DNA from: Streptomyces seoulensis
GTDB taxonomy: Bacteria; Actinomycetota; Actinomycetes; Streptomycetales; Streptomycetaceae
Reading direction: 5' to 3'
Assembly: GCF_004328625.1 (NCBI RefSeq)
Contig: NZ_CP032229.1
Location: forward strand, 5,518,001 to 5,582,000
Length of the DNA stretch: 64,000 bases
Below the pieces are notes generated by a model that saw only the letters and a program-made list of their open reading frames with translations, had not been told where the DNA came from and made no database searches. Positions 41,918 through 51,038 of this stretch are shown piece by piece (the first letter of the stretch is position 1; each line of letters starts with the position of its first letter). A program made the translations under genes and the position numbers.

Positions 41918-43303
41918 TCAGGAGTAGAGCTGCGCTCCGGGCAGCGCGTCGGGGTCGCGGCGCACCTCGGCCGGGTTCGTCTCGGGCAGGAACCACGCGC
42001 TGGCGAAGGTGATCAGGCCCATCAGGGCGATGTAGGCGGCGACCAGCGTGGTCGCCCCGGTCTTCGCGATGATGGTGGTCATCAGGATCGGCGTACCGCC
42101 GCTGACCACGATGGCGGAGAGCTGGTAGGCCAAAGAGGCGCTGGAGTAGCGGACGTTGGGCGCGAACAGCTCACCGAGGAACGCGGCCATCGGGCCGTAG
42201 GTGAGCCCCTGGAAGAGGAAGCCGACGGTGACCGCGACGAAGACCAACGGCGCCGAGGCCGTGCCCACCAGCGCGAAGTACGGGAACGCCCAGGCGGCCA
42301 CGCCCAGTCCGCCGACCAGGATCAGTCTGCGGCGGCCGAAGCGGTCGGAGAGGCGGCCCGCGTAGGGGAGTATCCCGGCCATCAGGGCCGAGCTGAGCAG
42401 GGTGACCGTGAGGAGGGAGTCGCGGTCCATGTGCAGGGTCGTCGTGCCGTAGCTGAGCAGACCGGTGATGCTCACGTAGAAGAGGCTGTTGGTGGCGGAC
42501 AGGGTGCCGCAACCGAGCAGGACAGTGCGCCAGTTGCGGCGTACGGCGTCGGCCAGCGGGGCGCGGACCACGGACGCCTCCGGCCTGCGGGCGGCCGCTT
42601 CCTTCAGTTCGCGGAAGTCCGGGGTGTCCTCGACCTTGTTCTGGATGTGCAGGACGACCGGGAACATGACCGCGCTGAGCAGGAACGGCACGCGCCAGCC
42701 CCAGTCGAGGAACGCGTCGCTCGATATGACCGAGCCGGTCGTGGTGAAGACGAGGTTCACGATGATGACCGCGACCGGGACGCTCGTCTGCCCGAACGTG
42801 CCCGCGAATCCACGGCGTTTGGGGTGCGCCGACTCCGTCAGCAGCAGGGCGATGCCGCCCCACTGGCCGCCCGCCGCCGCGCCCTGGACGAAGCGGAGCA
42901 GCACCAGCAGCACCGGTGCGAGCACGCCCACGCTCGCGGCGCTGGGCAGACAGCCGATGAGGAACGTGGCGGCGGCCATGCCGATCAGACAGGCCACGAC
43001 CGTGGGCTTGCGGCCGTGCTTGTCCCCGAAGTGACCGGCGAGCAGCCCGCCGAGTGGCCGGGCCACGAACCCGGCCCAGAAGGTGCTGAAGGAGAGCAGC
43101 GTGCCCATGAACGCGGACGAGTGCGGAAAGAAGACGTGCGGGAAGACCAGCGCCGCCGCCGTGCCGTAGAGGAAGAAGTCGTACCACTCGATCGAGCTGC
43201 CGATCAGCCCGGCCGCCAGCAGCTTCCAGTTGGTGCGGCGTACGGGCACGGTGGCGGGATCGGAGCCGTCGCCCTGGACGGGGGCCTGCGCGGATGAGGC
43301 CAT
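41918..43303 (-). CDS. MFS transporter, metabolite:H+ symporter type
   Basis: 461 residues with twelve membrane helices. The signatures of the MHS group (shikimate, proline/betaine, aromatic acid symporters) are present: SSIEWYDFFLYGTAAALVF in helix one, RPLGGLLAGHFGDKHGRKP after helix two, and RFVQGAAAGGQWGG in helix four. It would import an organic acid with protons. ATG 43303 is preceded by GGAGGG. It is the first gene of the leftward transporter-ligase pair and divergent from the regulator gene at 43495. Confidence 0.9.
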   Translation of the reverse strand: MASSAQAPVQGDGSDPATVPVRRTNWKLLAAGLIGSSIEWYDFFLYGTAAALVFPHVFFPHSSAFMGTLLSFSTFWAGFVARPLGGLLAGHFGDKHGRKPTVVACLIGMAAATFLIGCLPSAASVGVLAPVLLVLLRFVQGAAAGGQWGGIALLLTESAHPKRRGFAGTFGQTSVPVAVIIVNLVFTTTGSVISSDAFLDWGWRVPFLLSAVMFPVVLHIQNKVEDTPDFRELKEAAARRPEASVVRAPLADAVRRNWRTVLLGCGTLSATNSLFYVSITGLLSYGTTTLHMDRDSLLTVTLLSSALMAGILPYAGRLSDRFGRRRLILVGGLGVAAWAFPYFALVGTASAPLVFVAVTVGFLFQGLTYGPMAAFLGELFAPNVRYSSASLAYQLSAIVVSGGTPILMTTIIAKTGATTLVAAYIALMGLITFASAWFLPETNPAEVRRDPDALPGAQLYS

Positions 43304-43494
43304 GGGAGGCATCCCTCCGGTTCTGGTCAGGGGTGTGTGCGGGGACGCCCGCCGGCCGGTCGGGACATGTGTCACAGCTCTGTGTGGGGCGAGAGTAGGG
43401 CTGAGCAAGCGCTTTGGGAGATGGGGATTCGCTACACTCCTCGCACCTCAAGGGTGGGTGAATCCACCACCTCCCTTCCCGTTGAAGGCGAGCC

Positions 43495-45303
43495 ATGGCA
43501 CACAGCGATCCCGAGCTCGCAGGCGAGGGCGGGCAGGGCGAACTCGCCGCCTACCGGCTGCGCCGCGAACGCGAGCTGAGCAGCCTGTACGCCACGGCCC
43601 GCTCGCTGACGGTGCTGGGTGAGGTCGACGAGGTGCTGCCGTCCATCGTCCGGGCGGCGCACGAGCTGATCGGCAGCGACTTCGTCTACCTCTCGCTCCG
43701 CGACGCGTCCGGCGCGCTCGCCCTCAGCGCGTCGGCCGGCACCATCTCCTCGGAGTTCTCCTCGGCGCGCATGCCCGCCGGGGCGGGACTCGGCGGCTGG
43801 GTGATCGAGAGCCGGGCGCCCGTCTGGGTGAGCGACTACCGCCACGCCGACGGCTTCCACCGTGACCCCGTCTTCGACCGGCTGGTCTCCGACGAGGGGC
43901 TGGTGGCCCTGCTCGGTGTCCCGCTCCTGGTCGGTGACCGCGTGATCGGCGTCCTCTTCGCCGCCGACCGCACCGAGCGCCCCTTCGAGAAGGACGAGGT
44001 CGCCCTCCTCAGCGCCTTCGCCGATCACGCCGCGATCGCGCTCAACAACGCCCGGCTGTACGACGAGAGCCGGGTGGCGCTCCAGCGGCTCCAGGACGCC
44101 TACCGCGTCATCGAGGACCAGGTCACCACGATGGAACGGGCCGCCGCCGTGCACGAGGCACTCACCCATGTGGTGCTGACCGGGGGCGGACCGGACGACA
44201 TCGCGCAGTCGCTGGTCGACCACCTGGAGGGCGTGGTCACCATCCGGGACCGGGACGACGAGATCGTGGCCACCCGGTCCTCCGGCGCGGCGAGCGCGGG
44301 TGAAGATCCCCATCTGGAGCAGGAGTTGCTCGCGCAGGCGCGCCGGACCGGCCGGTGCGTCCACGGCGAGGGTGCCGACGGTACGGTCCTCAGTGTGGCC
44401 GCCATCCAGGCCGGGGGCAGCCACCTCGGCTCCCTGTCCCTGCGGCGGCGGGCGGTCACGGAATCGGCGGACGTCCGGATGCTGGAGCGCTCCGCCCAGA
44501 TCACCGGCCTGCTGGCGCTCCTGCGTGACGCCCGCGTGGAGGCCGAGGAGCGGGTACGGGGCGAACTCCTCATGGAGCTGCTGTCCCACCCGCCGCTCCA
44601 GCCCGTCCATCCGGCACTGCGGGACCGCGCCCTCGCCCGGGGCGTCGACGTCGACCGGCTCGATGTCCTGGTCACCGCCGACTGCCCCGACCGGTCCGCC
44701 GCCGACATCGTCCGCGAACTGCACGGCGCCTCAGCGGAGTTGTCCGGTCTGGCGGGTGAATACCTGGGCCGCGCGACGATGCTGCTCCGCGCCGACGACG
44801 CCGAGGCCGCGGTGCGCACGCTGCACCAACGGCTGCGCCGCAGGCTCGGTACGCCGGTGCTCGTGGTCGCCGACCGGATCACCGGGCACGACCGCGCCCA
44901 CTCCTTCACGCTGGCCGTACGCTGCCTCGACGTCATGCGCAGCCTCGGCGAGACCGACCGGGGCGCCACCACACGCCGGTACGCGATGTACGGGCTCGTC
45001 TTCGACCTTCGGCGGGCGCAGGAGCTGGAGGGGTTCGTCACCGACTCCCTCGGCCCCCTCCTCGACTACGACCGGCGCCGCTCGACCGACCTCGTCAGCA
45101 CCGTCGCCGCCTACTTCGCCCACTCCGGAAACCTCGGCCGGGCCGCTCACGCACTCCATGTGCACCCCAACACCCTCCTGAAGCGCCTGGACCGCATCAC
45201 GGCCCTCCTCGGCACCGGCTGGCGCTCGGCCGACTCCGCGCTGCGGCTCCATCTGGCCGTGCGGCTTCACCAGTTGAGGGCGCTGCTGGACGGACCCGGG
45301 TAG
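43495..45303 (+). CDS. GAF domain / PucR-type helix-turn-helix regulator
   Basis: 602 residues. A GAF domain at about 45-190 (SDFVYLSLRDASGALALSAS, VPLLVGDRVIGVLFAADR), a second sensory stretch at about 215-350, and a C-terminal PucR/CdaR HTH (YFAHSGNLGRAAHALHVHPNTLLKRLDRI). Such regulators control aromatic or sugar-acid catabolism after binding a small molecule. ATG 43495. It is divergent from the transporter-ligase operon with 191 bases between, where GGATTC (43426) and GAATCC (43458) form an inverted pair close to the start; control of that operon is likely. Confidence 0.88.
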   Translation: MAHSDPELAGEGGQGELAAYRLRRERELSSLYATARSLTVLGEVDEVLPSIVRAAHELIGSDFVYLSLRDASGALALSASAGTISSEFSSARMPAGAGLGGWVIESRAPVWVSDYRHADGFHRDPVFDRLVSDEGLVALLGVPLLVGDRVIGVLFAADRTERPFEKDEVALLSAFADHAAIALNNARLYDESRVALQRLQDAYRVIEDQVTTMERAAAVHEALTHVVLTGGGPDDIAQSLVDHLEGVVTIRDRDDEIVATRSSGAASAGEDPHLEQELLAQARRTGRCVHGEGADGTVLSVAAIQAGGSHLGSLSLRRRAVTESADVRMLERSAQITGLLALLRDARVEAEERVRGELLMELLSHPPLQPVHPALRDRALARGVDVDRLDVLVTADCPDRSAADIVRELHGASAELSGLAGEYLGRATMLLRADDAEAAVRTLHQRLRRRLGTPVLVVADRITGHDRAHSFTLAVRCLDVMRSLGETDRGATTRRYAMYGLVFDLRRAQELEGFVTDSLGPLLDYDRRRSTDLVSTVAAYFAHSGNLGRAAHALHVHPNTLLKRLDRITALLGTGWRSADSALRLHLAVRLHQLRALLDGPG

Positions 45304-45304
45304 G

Positions 45305-46120
45305 TCAGGGCGTCGCCCGTCCGGCGCGCTCGCGCAGGGCCAGCAGGGTCCAACCGTGCCCTGACGGGTCGAGCGGCCTGGTCGCGGCGGTGAAGAGTTC
45401 CGCAGCCCGGCGGTAGGAGAGCCGGCCACGGCCGGTCACCGGGCAGCGGTCGGCCGGGGGTGTGGCGGCGGGGGCCCGACGGGCGGTGACGAACACCGGG
45501 CCCTCTGTGCGGCCGGCGAGCAGGAGGGGGAGGAGTCGGGCTGTGCCCTCGCCCCAGCTCAGGCGGGTCGTCACGCCCCGCTTGGTGTGGCGGGCCAGAA
45601 GGTCCAAGTGGGCGATGTCCAGGGCGAGTACGTGTTCCACGGGCGCTCGGGACTCGTGGAGGAAGTACCACAGCGTCAGCTCTCTGAGGGGGGCTCGCAG
45701 GGCCAGTGCGGCTCGGGCGCGGTCCGGGGGCCGGAGTGGGGCCGGTGCGGGTGGCTGGGTCAGGTCCAGGGCCGGGTCCGTGGTGATCCAGCCCTGGGTG
45801 AGCCACCATGCCGTGGCTGCGCGGAGGCAGGCCAACTCGCGTATGAGTGTGCTCGGTCGTGCGGTGGTGGAGCGGTCGGCCAGTCCTCGGCGCAGGCGTT
45901 CCGGGGTCCCCGGGTCGTCCAGCGAGGCGAGGGGGACGGCCGGAGGGTGGACGCCTCTGCGGTCGCGGCCGGTGGGGGTGCGCCGGCCGACCAGGGGCCA
46001 GGCCCAGCCGAGCAAAGAGATGCGGTAGATACGGCGGGACGCGGTGCCGAGGCCCGCTGCGGTGAGGTAGCGGTCGACGGCGGCGCCGTATTCCACTGGC
46101 GCCGGATGATCCTTGCTCAT
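45305..46120 (-). CDS. Tyrosine recombinase-like protein, C-terminally truncated
   Basis: 271 residues. The SAM-like N-terminal part and catalytic domain start are recognisable (LIRELACLRAATAWWLTQGW, SRAPVEHVLALDIAHLDL with the first catalytic Arg, GPVFVTARRAP, GRLSYRRAAELFTAATRPL). At WTL, where integrases continue HQLRHSALTHxAE, this reads LALRERAGRATP and stops, so the His-Arg box, the last His and the tyrosine are missing. Strand exchange should be impossible; a DNA-binding role remains possible. ATG 46120. Upstream are three GCAGTAAA copies. The gene ends just two bases beyond the GAF/PucR stop on the other strand. Confidence 0.7.
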   Translation of the reverse strand: MSKDHPAPVEYGAAVDRYLTAAGLGTASRRIYRISLLGWAWPLVGRRTPTGRDRRGVHPPAVPLASLDDPGTPERLRRGLADRSTTARPSTLIRELACLRAATAWWLTQGWITTDPALDLTQPPAPAPLRPPDRARAALALRAPLRELTLWYFLHESRAPVEHVLALDIAHLDLLARHTKRGVTTRLSWGEGTARLLPLLLAGRTEGPVFVTARRAPAATPPADRCPVTGRGRLSYRRAAELFTAATRPLDPSGHGWTLLALRERAGRATP

Positions 46121-46131
46121 GTTGCCTACCC

Positions 46132-46221
46132 GCAGTAAATGAGTTTTCTGGAGAACACCCGGGGTTTCGGTGACTGAACTTACCAGCAGGCGTATTGCAG
46201 TAAACACGCGCCATTTACTGC
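46132..46221. repeat. Three GCAGTAAA copies, two forming an inverted repeat
   Basis: GCAGTAAA at 46132-46139 and 46197-46204 in direct orientation; TTTACTGC at 46214-46221 inverted, nine bases after the second copy. They lie between the recombinase-like gene and the MFS gene, in locally AT-richer DNA. Candidate binding sites for the recombinase-like protein or for another regulator; no attachment-site core could be defined. Confidence 0.5.
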
Positions 46222-46318
46222 GCCAATGAGCGAAGTCGGGAGCTTTTCTTTGAATCGGCGGTAATTATTCGCGGAAACTCTTGCGGTGAATTGCCGGGCG
46301 CGGGCAGGGTGCGGATTC

Positions 46319-47563
46319 ATGAGACTCGGTACTCACCGGCTGCGCGTGCTGCGGCATGCCCGTTTCCGGCGCTTCCTGCTGGGGCAGACCACGTCGCTGC
46401 TCGGTTCGGGGATGAACACGATCGCCACGACGTTCGCCGTGCTGCGGCTCCCCGGTGGTGGAGTCGATGCCGTCGGCGGGGTGATGGCGGCGCGGATCGT
46501 CGCGGTACTGGTCGTGCTGCTGCTCGGGGGTGTGTTCACCGACCGGCTCGGGGCCCGCACGGTCATGCTGGCGGCGGACGTGCTCCGGTTCGGCTCGCAG
46601 GCTGTGCTGGCCCTGCTCCTGCTCACCGGCAGTGTGCGGATCTGGGAGGTCGTCGTGCTGGCGGTGCTGCTCGGGGTGGGTGAGGGAGGGTTCATGCCGG
46701 GGCTGTCGGCACAGGTCCCCGGACTCGTGCCGCTTGAGGAACTCGCGGATGCCAATGCCCTGTTGGCGATGGCTCGCCCCCTGGCCTCGATCGTGGGACC
46801 GGCGCTGGCCGGTGTGCTTGTCGCCGCCTTCGACGCGGGGACGGTGGTGGCGGTCGACGCGGTGAGTTACGGCGTGAGTGTGGTGGCTCTGGTGGGCATG
46901 CCGGAGGTGCGCGCCCAGACTTCCGGGCGGGGATTGTCCGGTGAACTCGGGCAGGGCTGGCGGGAGTTCACCTCGCGTACCTGGCTGTGGGTCACCACGC
47001 TCCACATCGGCCTCTTCAACTTCTTCCTCTGGGCGCCGTTCCTGGTGCTGGGGCCGGCCATCGCCGAGCGACGGCTCGGTGGGGCGTCGGCGTGGGGGTT
47101 GGTGCTGGCGTCGGAGGGCGTCGGGGCGATCGTCGGTGGGGTGCTGCTGCTGGGGCGGAGTCCCAGGCGGGGGCTGGCCTGGTCCGTCGCCGCGTCCGCC
47201 GGGTGGGCGGCCCCGGTGGCCGCGCTGGCGACGCGGCTGCCTCTCACGTGGGTGGTGGGCGCGGCCTTCCTCGCGGGGATCGGTGCGGCCGTGTGCACCA
47301 CCCTCGCGGCGACCGTCATCCAGCGGGATGTCCCGGCGGAGGTGCGGGGGCGTATCAGCGCGTTCGACAGTCTGGGGGCCTTCGCGCTCGGGCCGCTCGG
47401 GCTGGCGCTGGCCGGGCCGGTCTCGGGAGTCGTGGGTGTGGGGCGGCTGTTGGGGTTCGGGGTGCTGTGGCAGGTGACGGCGGTGGGGGTGGTGCTGGCG
47501 GTGCCGTCGGTACGGAGGCATGAGGCAACTCCGCGCGTGGACGCCCGGGTTGGCGCCCACTGA
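46319..47563 (+). CDS. MFS efflux transporter (EntS/macrolide-efflux-like)
   Basis: 414 residues with twelve helices. LRHARFRRFLLGQTTSLLGSGM in helix one, GGVFTDRLGARTVMLAADVLR after helix two and VIQRDVPAEVRGRISAFDSL in the second half are the pattern of the DHA3 drug/siderophore exporters. ATG 46319 has AGGGTG upstream. Substrate unknown; there is no siderophore cluster here. A nine-base-pair hairpin follows. Confidence 0.87.
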   Translation: MRLGTHRLRVLRHARFRRFLLGQTTSLLGSGMNTIATTFAVLRLPGGGVDAVGGVMAARIVAVLVVLLLGGVFTDRLGARTVMLAADVLRFGSQAVLALLLLTGSVRIWEVVVLAVLLGVGEGGFMPGLSAQVPGLVPLEELADANALLAMARPLASIVGPALAGVLVAAFDAGTVVAVDAVSYGVSVVALVGMPEVRAQTSGRGLSGELGQGWREFTSRTWLWVTTLHIGLFNFFLWAPFLVLGPAIAERRLGGASAWGLVLASEGVGAIVGGVLLLGRSPRRGLAWSVAASAGWAAPVAALATRLPLTWVVGAAFLAGIGAAVCTTLAATVIQRDVPAEVRGRISAFDSLGAFALGPLGLALAGPVSGVVGVGRLLGFGVLWQVTAVGVVLAVPSVRRHEATPRVDARVGAH

Positions 47564-47570
47564 CTGCCGA

Positions 47571-47598
47571 CGGCGGACGGCTCACCGGTCGTCCGCCG
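47571..47598 (+). terminator. Hairpin terminator after the MFS gene
   Basis: Arms CGGCGGACG and CGTCCGCCG with a ten-base loop, eight bases after the stop codon, between convergent genes. Confidence 0.55.
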
Positions 47599-47627
47599 AC
47601 GGCGGTCCTACGCGCCGGCCCGCGCGG

Positions 47628-48107
47628 TCACGGGCAGGAGCTGGAGCTCTGGCCGACGATGTGGGCGTCCGCGTTGTCCGACGCCTTCACATAGGCGGCC
47701 GACGTGCCCCGGCGGTCGTAGGTCTTGGTGAAGTCGGGGGCCAGGTCGATGACGAACTTGACCTTGTAGCAGTACCCGGCGTCGATGCGCAGGGTGTCCC
47801 AGTCCTCCTTGTACGGCGTGTGGCCGCCGTTGGGCGAGAGGTAGTACGTGGTCTGCGCCACGCCGTCGCTGGAGCAGGTCGGCTGCGTGGCGGTCCACGA
47901 GCCGGTGCTGTCGCCGCCGCGGCACCAGTTCTTGAGCGCGGTCCCGCCCAGGGCGGTGTCGTTCACGGAGGACGAACATCCCCCGATGCCGCAACTCGCC
48001 CCGGCGCTGGCGGTCGTGGCCGAACCCATCACCCCGACGACCGTCATCGCCGTCACCGCGGCCGCCGCTCTCCCCAGCCCTCTGGGCAGCACTTTCTTGG
48101 AAAACAC
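47628..48107 (-). CDS. Secreted hypothetical protein with six cysteines
   Basis: 159 residues. A Sec signal peptide (KKVLPRGLGRAAAAVTAMTV, cleavage probably after ATTASA) precedes a mature part of about 125 residues with six cysteines (ASCGIGGC, NWCRGG, PTCSSDG, GYCYKV, SSSSCP), an even number that suggests three disulfides. No enzyme motif was recognised. GTG 48107 follows a GGGAGG-type ribosome site. Not related to its neighbours as far as visible. It could be a small extracellular toxin, inhibitor or binding protein; none of these is shown. Confidence 0.72.
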   Translation of the reverse strand: MFSKKVLPRGLGRAAAAVTAMTVVGVMGSATTASAGASCGIGGCSSSVNDTALGGTALKNWCRGGDSTGSWTATQPTCSSDGVAQTTYYLSPNGGHTPYKEDWDTLRIDAGYCYKVKFVIDLAPDFTKTYDRRGTSAAYVKASDNADAHIVGQSSSSCP

Positions 48108-48243
48108 CGAACGTCCCTCCCCTGTCGGCTCATGCGAAGGCATGAAGTCAGCCAGGAAGTTAGCGGCATTCACGGGCGGTGTCAGCGTGTTCGCGCCGCT
48201 GTGAAATTGCCGTCCGGCGGTTGGAGACGGGTAGGTTGGCCGT

Positions 48244-48453
48244 ATGGCTTCCGTCCTCTTCCCGGCGCTGGCCGCGAGGGCGTGGGACGTTGTGGTGATC
48301 GGCGGGGGCATCCGCAAGACCGAGCAACTGCTGCCCCTGTTCGAGCAGATCATCAACCTCACCCACCACCACGCCCCCCAGGCCGCCGTCGCCTTCAACA
48401 CCAACGGTGGGGACAGCGTGGAGGCGGCACGACGCCGGCTGCCGGCTGGCTAG
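48244..48453 (+). CDS. Short conserved hypothetical protein, probably N-terminally reduced
   Basis: 69 residues. DVVVIGGGIRKTEQLLPLFEQIINLTHHHAPQAAVAFNTN is the core of a small actinobacterial family whose members are about 95-110 residues, with an extra beta-alpha unit in front. An in-frame TAG at 48232 shows that unit is missing here. TAGGTT at 48232-48237 ends six bases before the ATG, which would give a leaderless transcript. Either a remnant or a functional short version. Confidence 0.6.
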   Translation: MASVLFPALAARAWDVVVIGGGIRKTEQLLPLFEQIINLTHHHAPQAAVAFNTNGGDSVEAARRRLPAG

Positions 48454-48505
48454 ATGGCCGATCCCAGGGGGCCTGTAAGTGCCTCTCGGAGCCACCCCGA
48501 GGCGG

Positions 48506-48895
48506 TCAGGCGGCGGGGTCGACCTCGGGGTGCGTGAACCGTACGGGCTTGCCCAGCGAGCGGGCGTAGGAGATCTCGGCCCGGGTGCTGTCTCCGATGT
48601 AGTCGCCGACCACGAGCACCTCGTCAGCGAGCCGGATCTTCGCCCGGTGCAGGTCGTCGAGTCGAGCCTTCAGCGCCTCGGCCTCGACAGGGTCGGACCA
48701 GAGTTCGTGCGGCGACTTCATGTCGCAGGCCGGCTTGACGACGATCTTTCCGGCTGTGGTCTCGCGTAGATCCGCCTCGGTCATCTCGGCCATGAAGCGG
48801 GTGGAGCCGCAGATCACGACGACATGGGGAAGGCTCAGCAGCTTCTTCGCGTCGGCGAGCTGCTCCTCAGGGGTGAGCGGAGCCGGGTGTGACAC
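48506..48895 (-). CDS. Nucleoside deoxyribosyltransferase-like hypothetical protein
   Basis: 129 residues. An N-terminal VVVICGSTRF motif, charged helices, and the C-terminal LADEVLVVGDYIGDSTRAEISYARSLGKPV, a pattern shared with the nucleoside 2-deoxyribosyltransferase/DUF4406-like fold, where an aspartate or glutamate near the C-terminus (ExxYA) contacts the sugar. A nucleoside-processing role is only suggested. It begins seven bases after the stop of the methyltransferase gene, so the two are probably one transcript. Confidence 0.7.
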   Translation of the reverse strand: MSHPAPLTPEEQLADAKKLLSLPHVVVICGSTRFMAEMTEADLRETTAGKIVVKPACDMKSPHELWSDPVEAEALKARLDDLHRAKIRLADEVLVVGDYIGDSTRAEISYARSLGKPVRFTHPEVDPAA

Positions 48896-48902
48896 GGGTT
48901 CC

Positions 48903-49643
48903 TCACGGTTTACGGGTCAGCCAGAGTAGTTCTGCCGGCCAGTGGTGGGCCCAGTCGGGTGGGGTGGTCTGGTTGTAGCCGTTGGGGGTTTCGGGGGCGG
49001 GGCGGGGTTCTACGAGGTCGTCGATGACGAGGTCCGCGTCGCGGAGGACTCTGATCCAGTCGCCGTAGGTGAGCACGTAGCTGGTCGCTTCGTCGTCTTC
49101 GGCGATGGTGTTCAGGCCGAAGTAGTCGCGCTGGAGTGTCGTGGTCACGCGGGCGGCCGCTTCGTCGTAGCAGGCTTCGAACCAGGGGCTGGCCACGTTG
49201 AAGACCAGGCGGCCGCCTCGGCGGAGGACGCGTGCGGCCTGGGGGACGGCGAGGTGCGGGGGTGCCCAGCTGAGGCCGCCGAAGTCGCAGAAGACGAGGT
49301 CGAAGCTTTCCGCGGCGAAGGGGAGTTGTTCGGCGGCGGCCTGCACCAGCGGGTAGCGGGCCGGTCCCATCGCGCGGGCCGCCGCCGCGAGTTGGGCTTC
49401 GGACAGGTCGAGTCCGACCACGTCCGCGCCCTCGGCCGCGAGCGCCCTGGACCACTGGCCGGCGCCGCAGCCTAGTTCGAGGACGCGTTTGCCGGTGACG
49501 TCGCCCAGGGCGCCCAGACGCGCGTCCGGGATGGAGTACATGCCCCACAGCCGGGGGGCGGCGCCGATCTGCGGGTCGTGCTCGGACTGGTAGGCGCTGC
49601 TGATCCGGTTCCAGAGCCGCCGGTTGGCGGGGATGCTGTCCAC
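48903..49643 (-). CDS. Class I SAM-dependent methyltransferase
   Basis: 246 residues. Motif I VLELGCGAGQWSRALAAEGADVVGLDLS, motif II SFDLVFCDFGGLSW and post-motif VLRRGGRLVFNV identify the Rossmann-like SAM fold of the UbiE/type 11 group. The N-terminus (NRRLWNRISSAYQSEHDPQI) and the substrate region do not name a substrate. GTG 49643 is the first credible start. Upstream of a small nucleoside-like gene on the same strand. Confidence 0.87.
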   Translation of the reverse strand: MDSIPANRRLWNRISSAYQSEHDPQIGAAPRLWGMYSIPDARLGALGDVTGKRVLELGCGAGQWSRALAAEGADVVGLDLSEAQLAAAARAMGPARYPLVQAAAEQLPFAAESFDLVFCDFGGLSWAPPHLAVPQAARVLRRGGRLVFNVASPWFEACYDEAAARVTTTLQRDYFGLNTIAEDDEATSYVLTYGDWIRVLRDADLVIDDLVEPRPAPETPNGYNQTTPPDWAHHWPAELLWLTRKP

Positions 49644-49715
49644 GGGCCGACTTCAGCACTGCCTACCGGGGGCGGTCAACACGATTACGCGCACCCGCCC
49701 CCGGCGCAGCGTTGC

Positions 49716-51038
49716 TCAGCCCAGCGGCTTGCTCAGTACCGCCTTGCGGTGGCTGAAGGTGTCGAGGGAGTAGCGGCCGTGGTAGTTGCCCATGCCGCTC
49801 TCGCCGACACCGCCGAAGGGGAGGTCGGAGACGGTGAGGTGGGCGAGGGGGAGGCCGTGGCCGAGACCGCCGGAGGAGGTCTCGGCGGCGATGCGGTCGC
49901 GGGTGCTGTCGGAGTCGGCGAAGACGTACAGCGCGAGCGGCTTGTCGCGGTCGTTGATGAAGTCCACCGCCGCGTCCAGGTCCGGCACGGTGACGATCGG
50001 GAGGATCGGCCCGAAGATCTCCTCCTGCATCACCGGCGCGTCGGGCGCGACATCGGCCAGCACGGTCGGCGCGATGTACTTGTCCGTACGGTCGCTGCCC
50101 CCGCCGACCGCCACCCTGCCGGAGTCCAGCAAGCCGGAAAGCCGGTCGAAATGGCGCTCGTTGACGATGCGGCCGTACTCCGGCGAGGCCGCCGGGTCGG
50201 TGCCGAAGAGGCCCTCGACCGCGCGGACGAGCGCCGCCTCCAGGGCGGGGGCGGTCTCCGGGTCGGTGAGGACGTAGTCGGGGGCGACGCAGGTCTGCCC
50301 GGCGTTGAGGAACTTGCCGCGCGCCAGCCGGTCGGCGACCACGTCGAGGTCGGTGTCGCGGTCGACGAACGCCGGCGACTTGCCGCCGAGTTCGAGCGTG
50401 ACCGGGGTGAGGTGCTCGGCCGCCGCCCGCATGACGACACGGCCCACCGTGCCGTTGCCGGTGTAGAAGATGTGGTCGAAGCGCTGGGCCAGCAGGGCCG
50501 TCGTCTCCGGGATGCCGCCCTCGACCACGGCGACCGCGTCGGTGTCGAGGTAGGCCGGGATCAGCTCGGCCAGCGCGGCCGAGGTCGCCGGGGCCAGCTC
50601 GCTCGGCTTGGCCACGACCGCGTTGCCCGACGCGAGGGCGCCGACCATGGGGGCCAGGAGAAGCTGGGCCGGGTAGTTCCAGGGGGCGATGACGAGGACG
50701 ACGCCGAGCGGGTCGTACTGCGTCCAGGCCGTGGCGTCGTCGCCGAGGTGCGCGGGGACCGGGGCCGGCTCGGGGCGCAGCCACTCGTCCAGGTGCTCCA
50801 GGGTGTGGTCGATCTCGCGGACCGTGAAGTCGATCTCCGTACGGTGCGCCTCGGTGGCGCTCTTGCCCAGGTCGGCGTGGAGGGCGGCGGCGAGGTCGTC
50901 CCCGTGCTCGGTCAGCATCGCGCGCAGCCTGCGCAGCTGCTCCTTGCGCCACTCGACGGACTTGGTCCGCCCGGTACGGAACGTGCCGCGCAGCCGGGCG
51001 ACGGTGTCGGCGGCCTGCTCGGTGGGGGAGTGGTTCAC
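49716..51038 (-). CDS. Aldehyde dehydrogenase family protein
   Basis: 440 residues. Catalytic Cys in NAGQTCVAPDY, Glu in TLELGGKSPAFV, cofactor motifs APWNYPAQLL and FTGNGTVG-like YTGNGTVGRVVM, and C-terminal GGVGESGMGNYHG. The short length and GVGESGMGxYHG resemble the class 3/long-chain aldehyde dehydrogenase branch (ALDH3), which lacks the longer N-terminal extension. Oxidises aldehydes to acids with NAD(P). GTG 51038 follows GAGG; a longer frame has no ribosome site. A terminal membrane helix is not seen. Confidence 0.9.
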   Translation of the reverse strand: MNHSPTEQAADTVARLRGTFRTGRTKSVEWRKEQLRRLRAMLTEHGDDLAAALHADLGKSATEAHRTEIDFTVREIDHTLEHLDEWLRPEPAPVPAHLGDDATAWTQYDPLGVVLVIAPWNYPAQLLLAPMVGALASGNAVVAKPSELAPATSAALAELIPAYLDTDAVAVVEGGIPETTALLAQRFDHIFYTGNGTVGRVVMRAAAEHLTPVTLELGGKSPAFVDRDTDLDVVADRLARGKFLNAGQTCVAPDYVLTDPETAPALEAALVRAVEGLFGTDPAASPEYGRIVNERHFDRLSGLLDSGRVAVGGGSDRTDKYIAPTVLADVAPDAPVMQEEIFGPILPIVTVPDLDAAVDFINDRDKPLALYVFADSDSTRDRIAAETSSGGLGHGLPLAHLTVSDLPFGGVGESGMGNYHGRYSLDTFSHRKAVLSKPLG

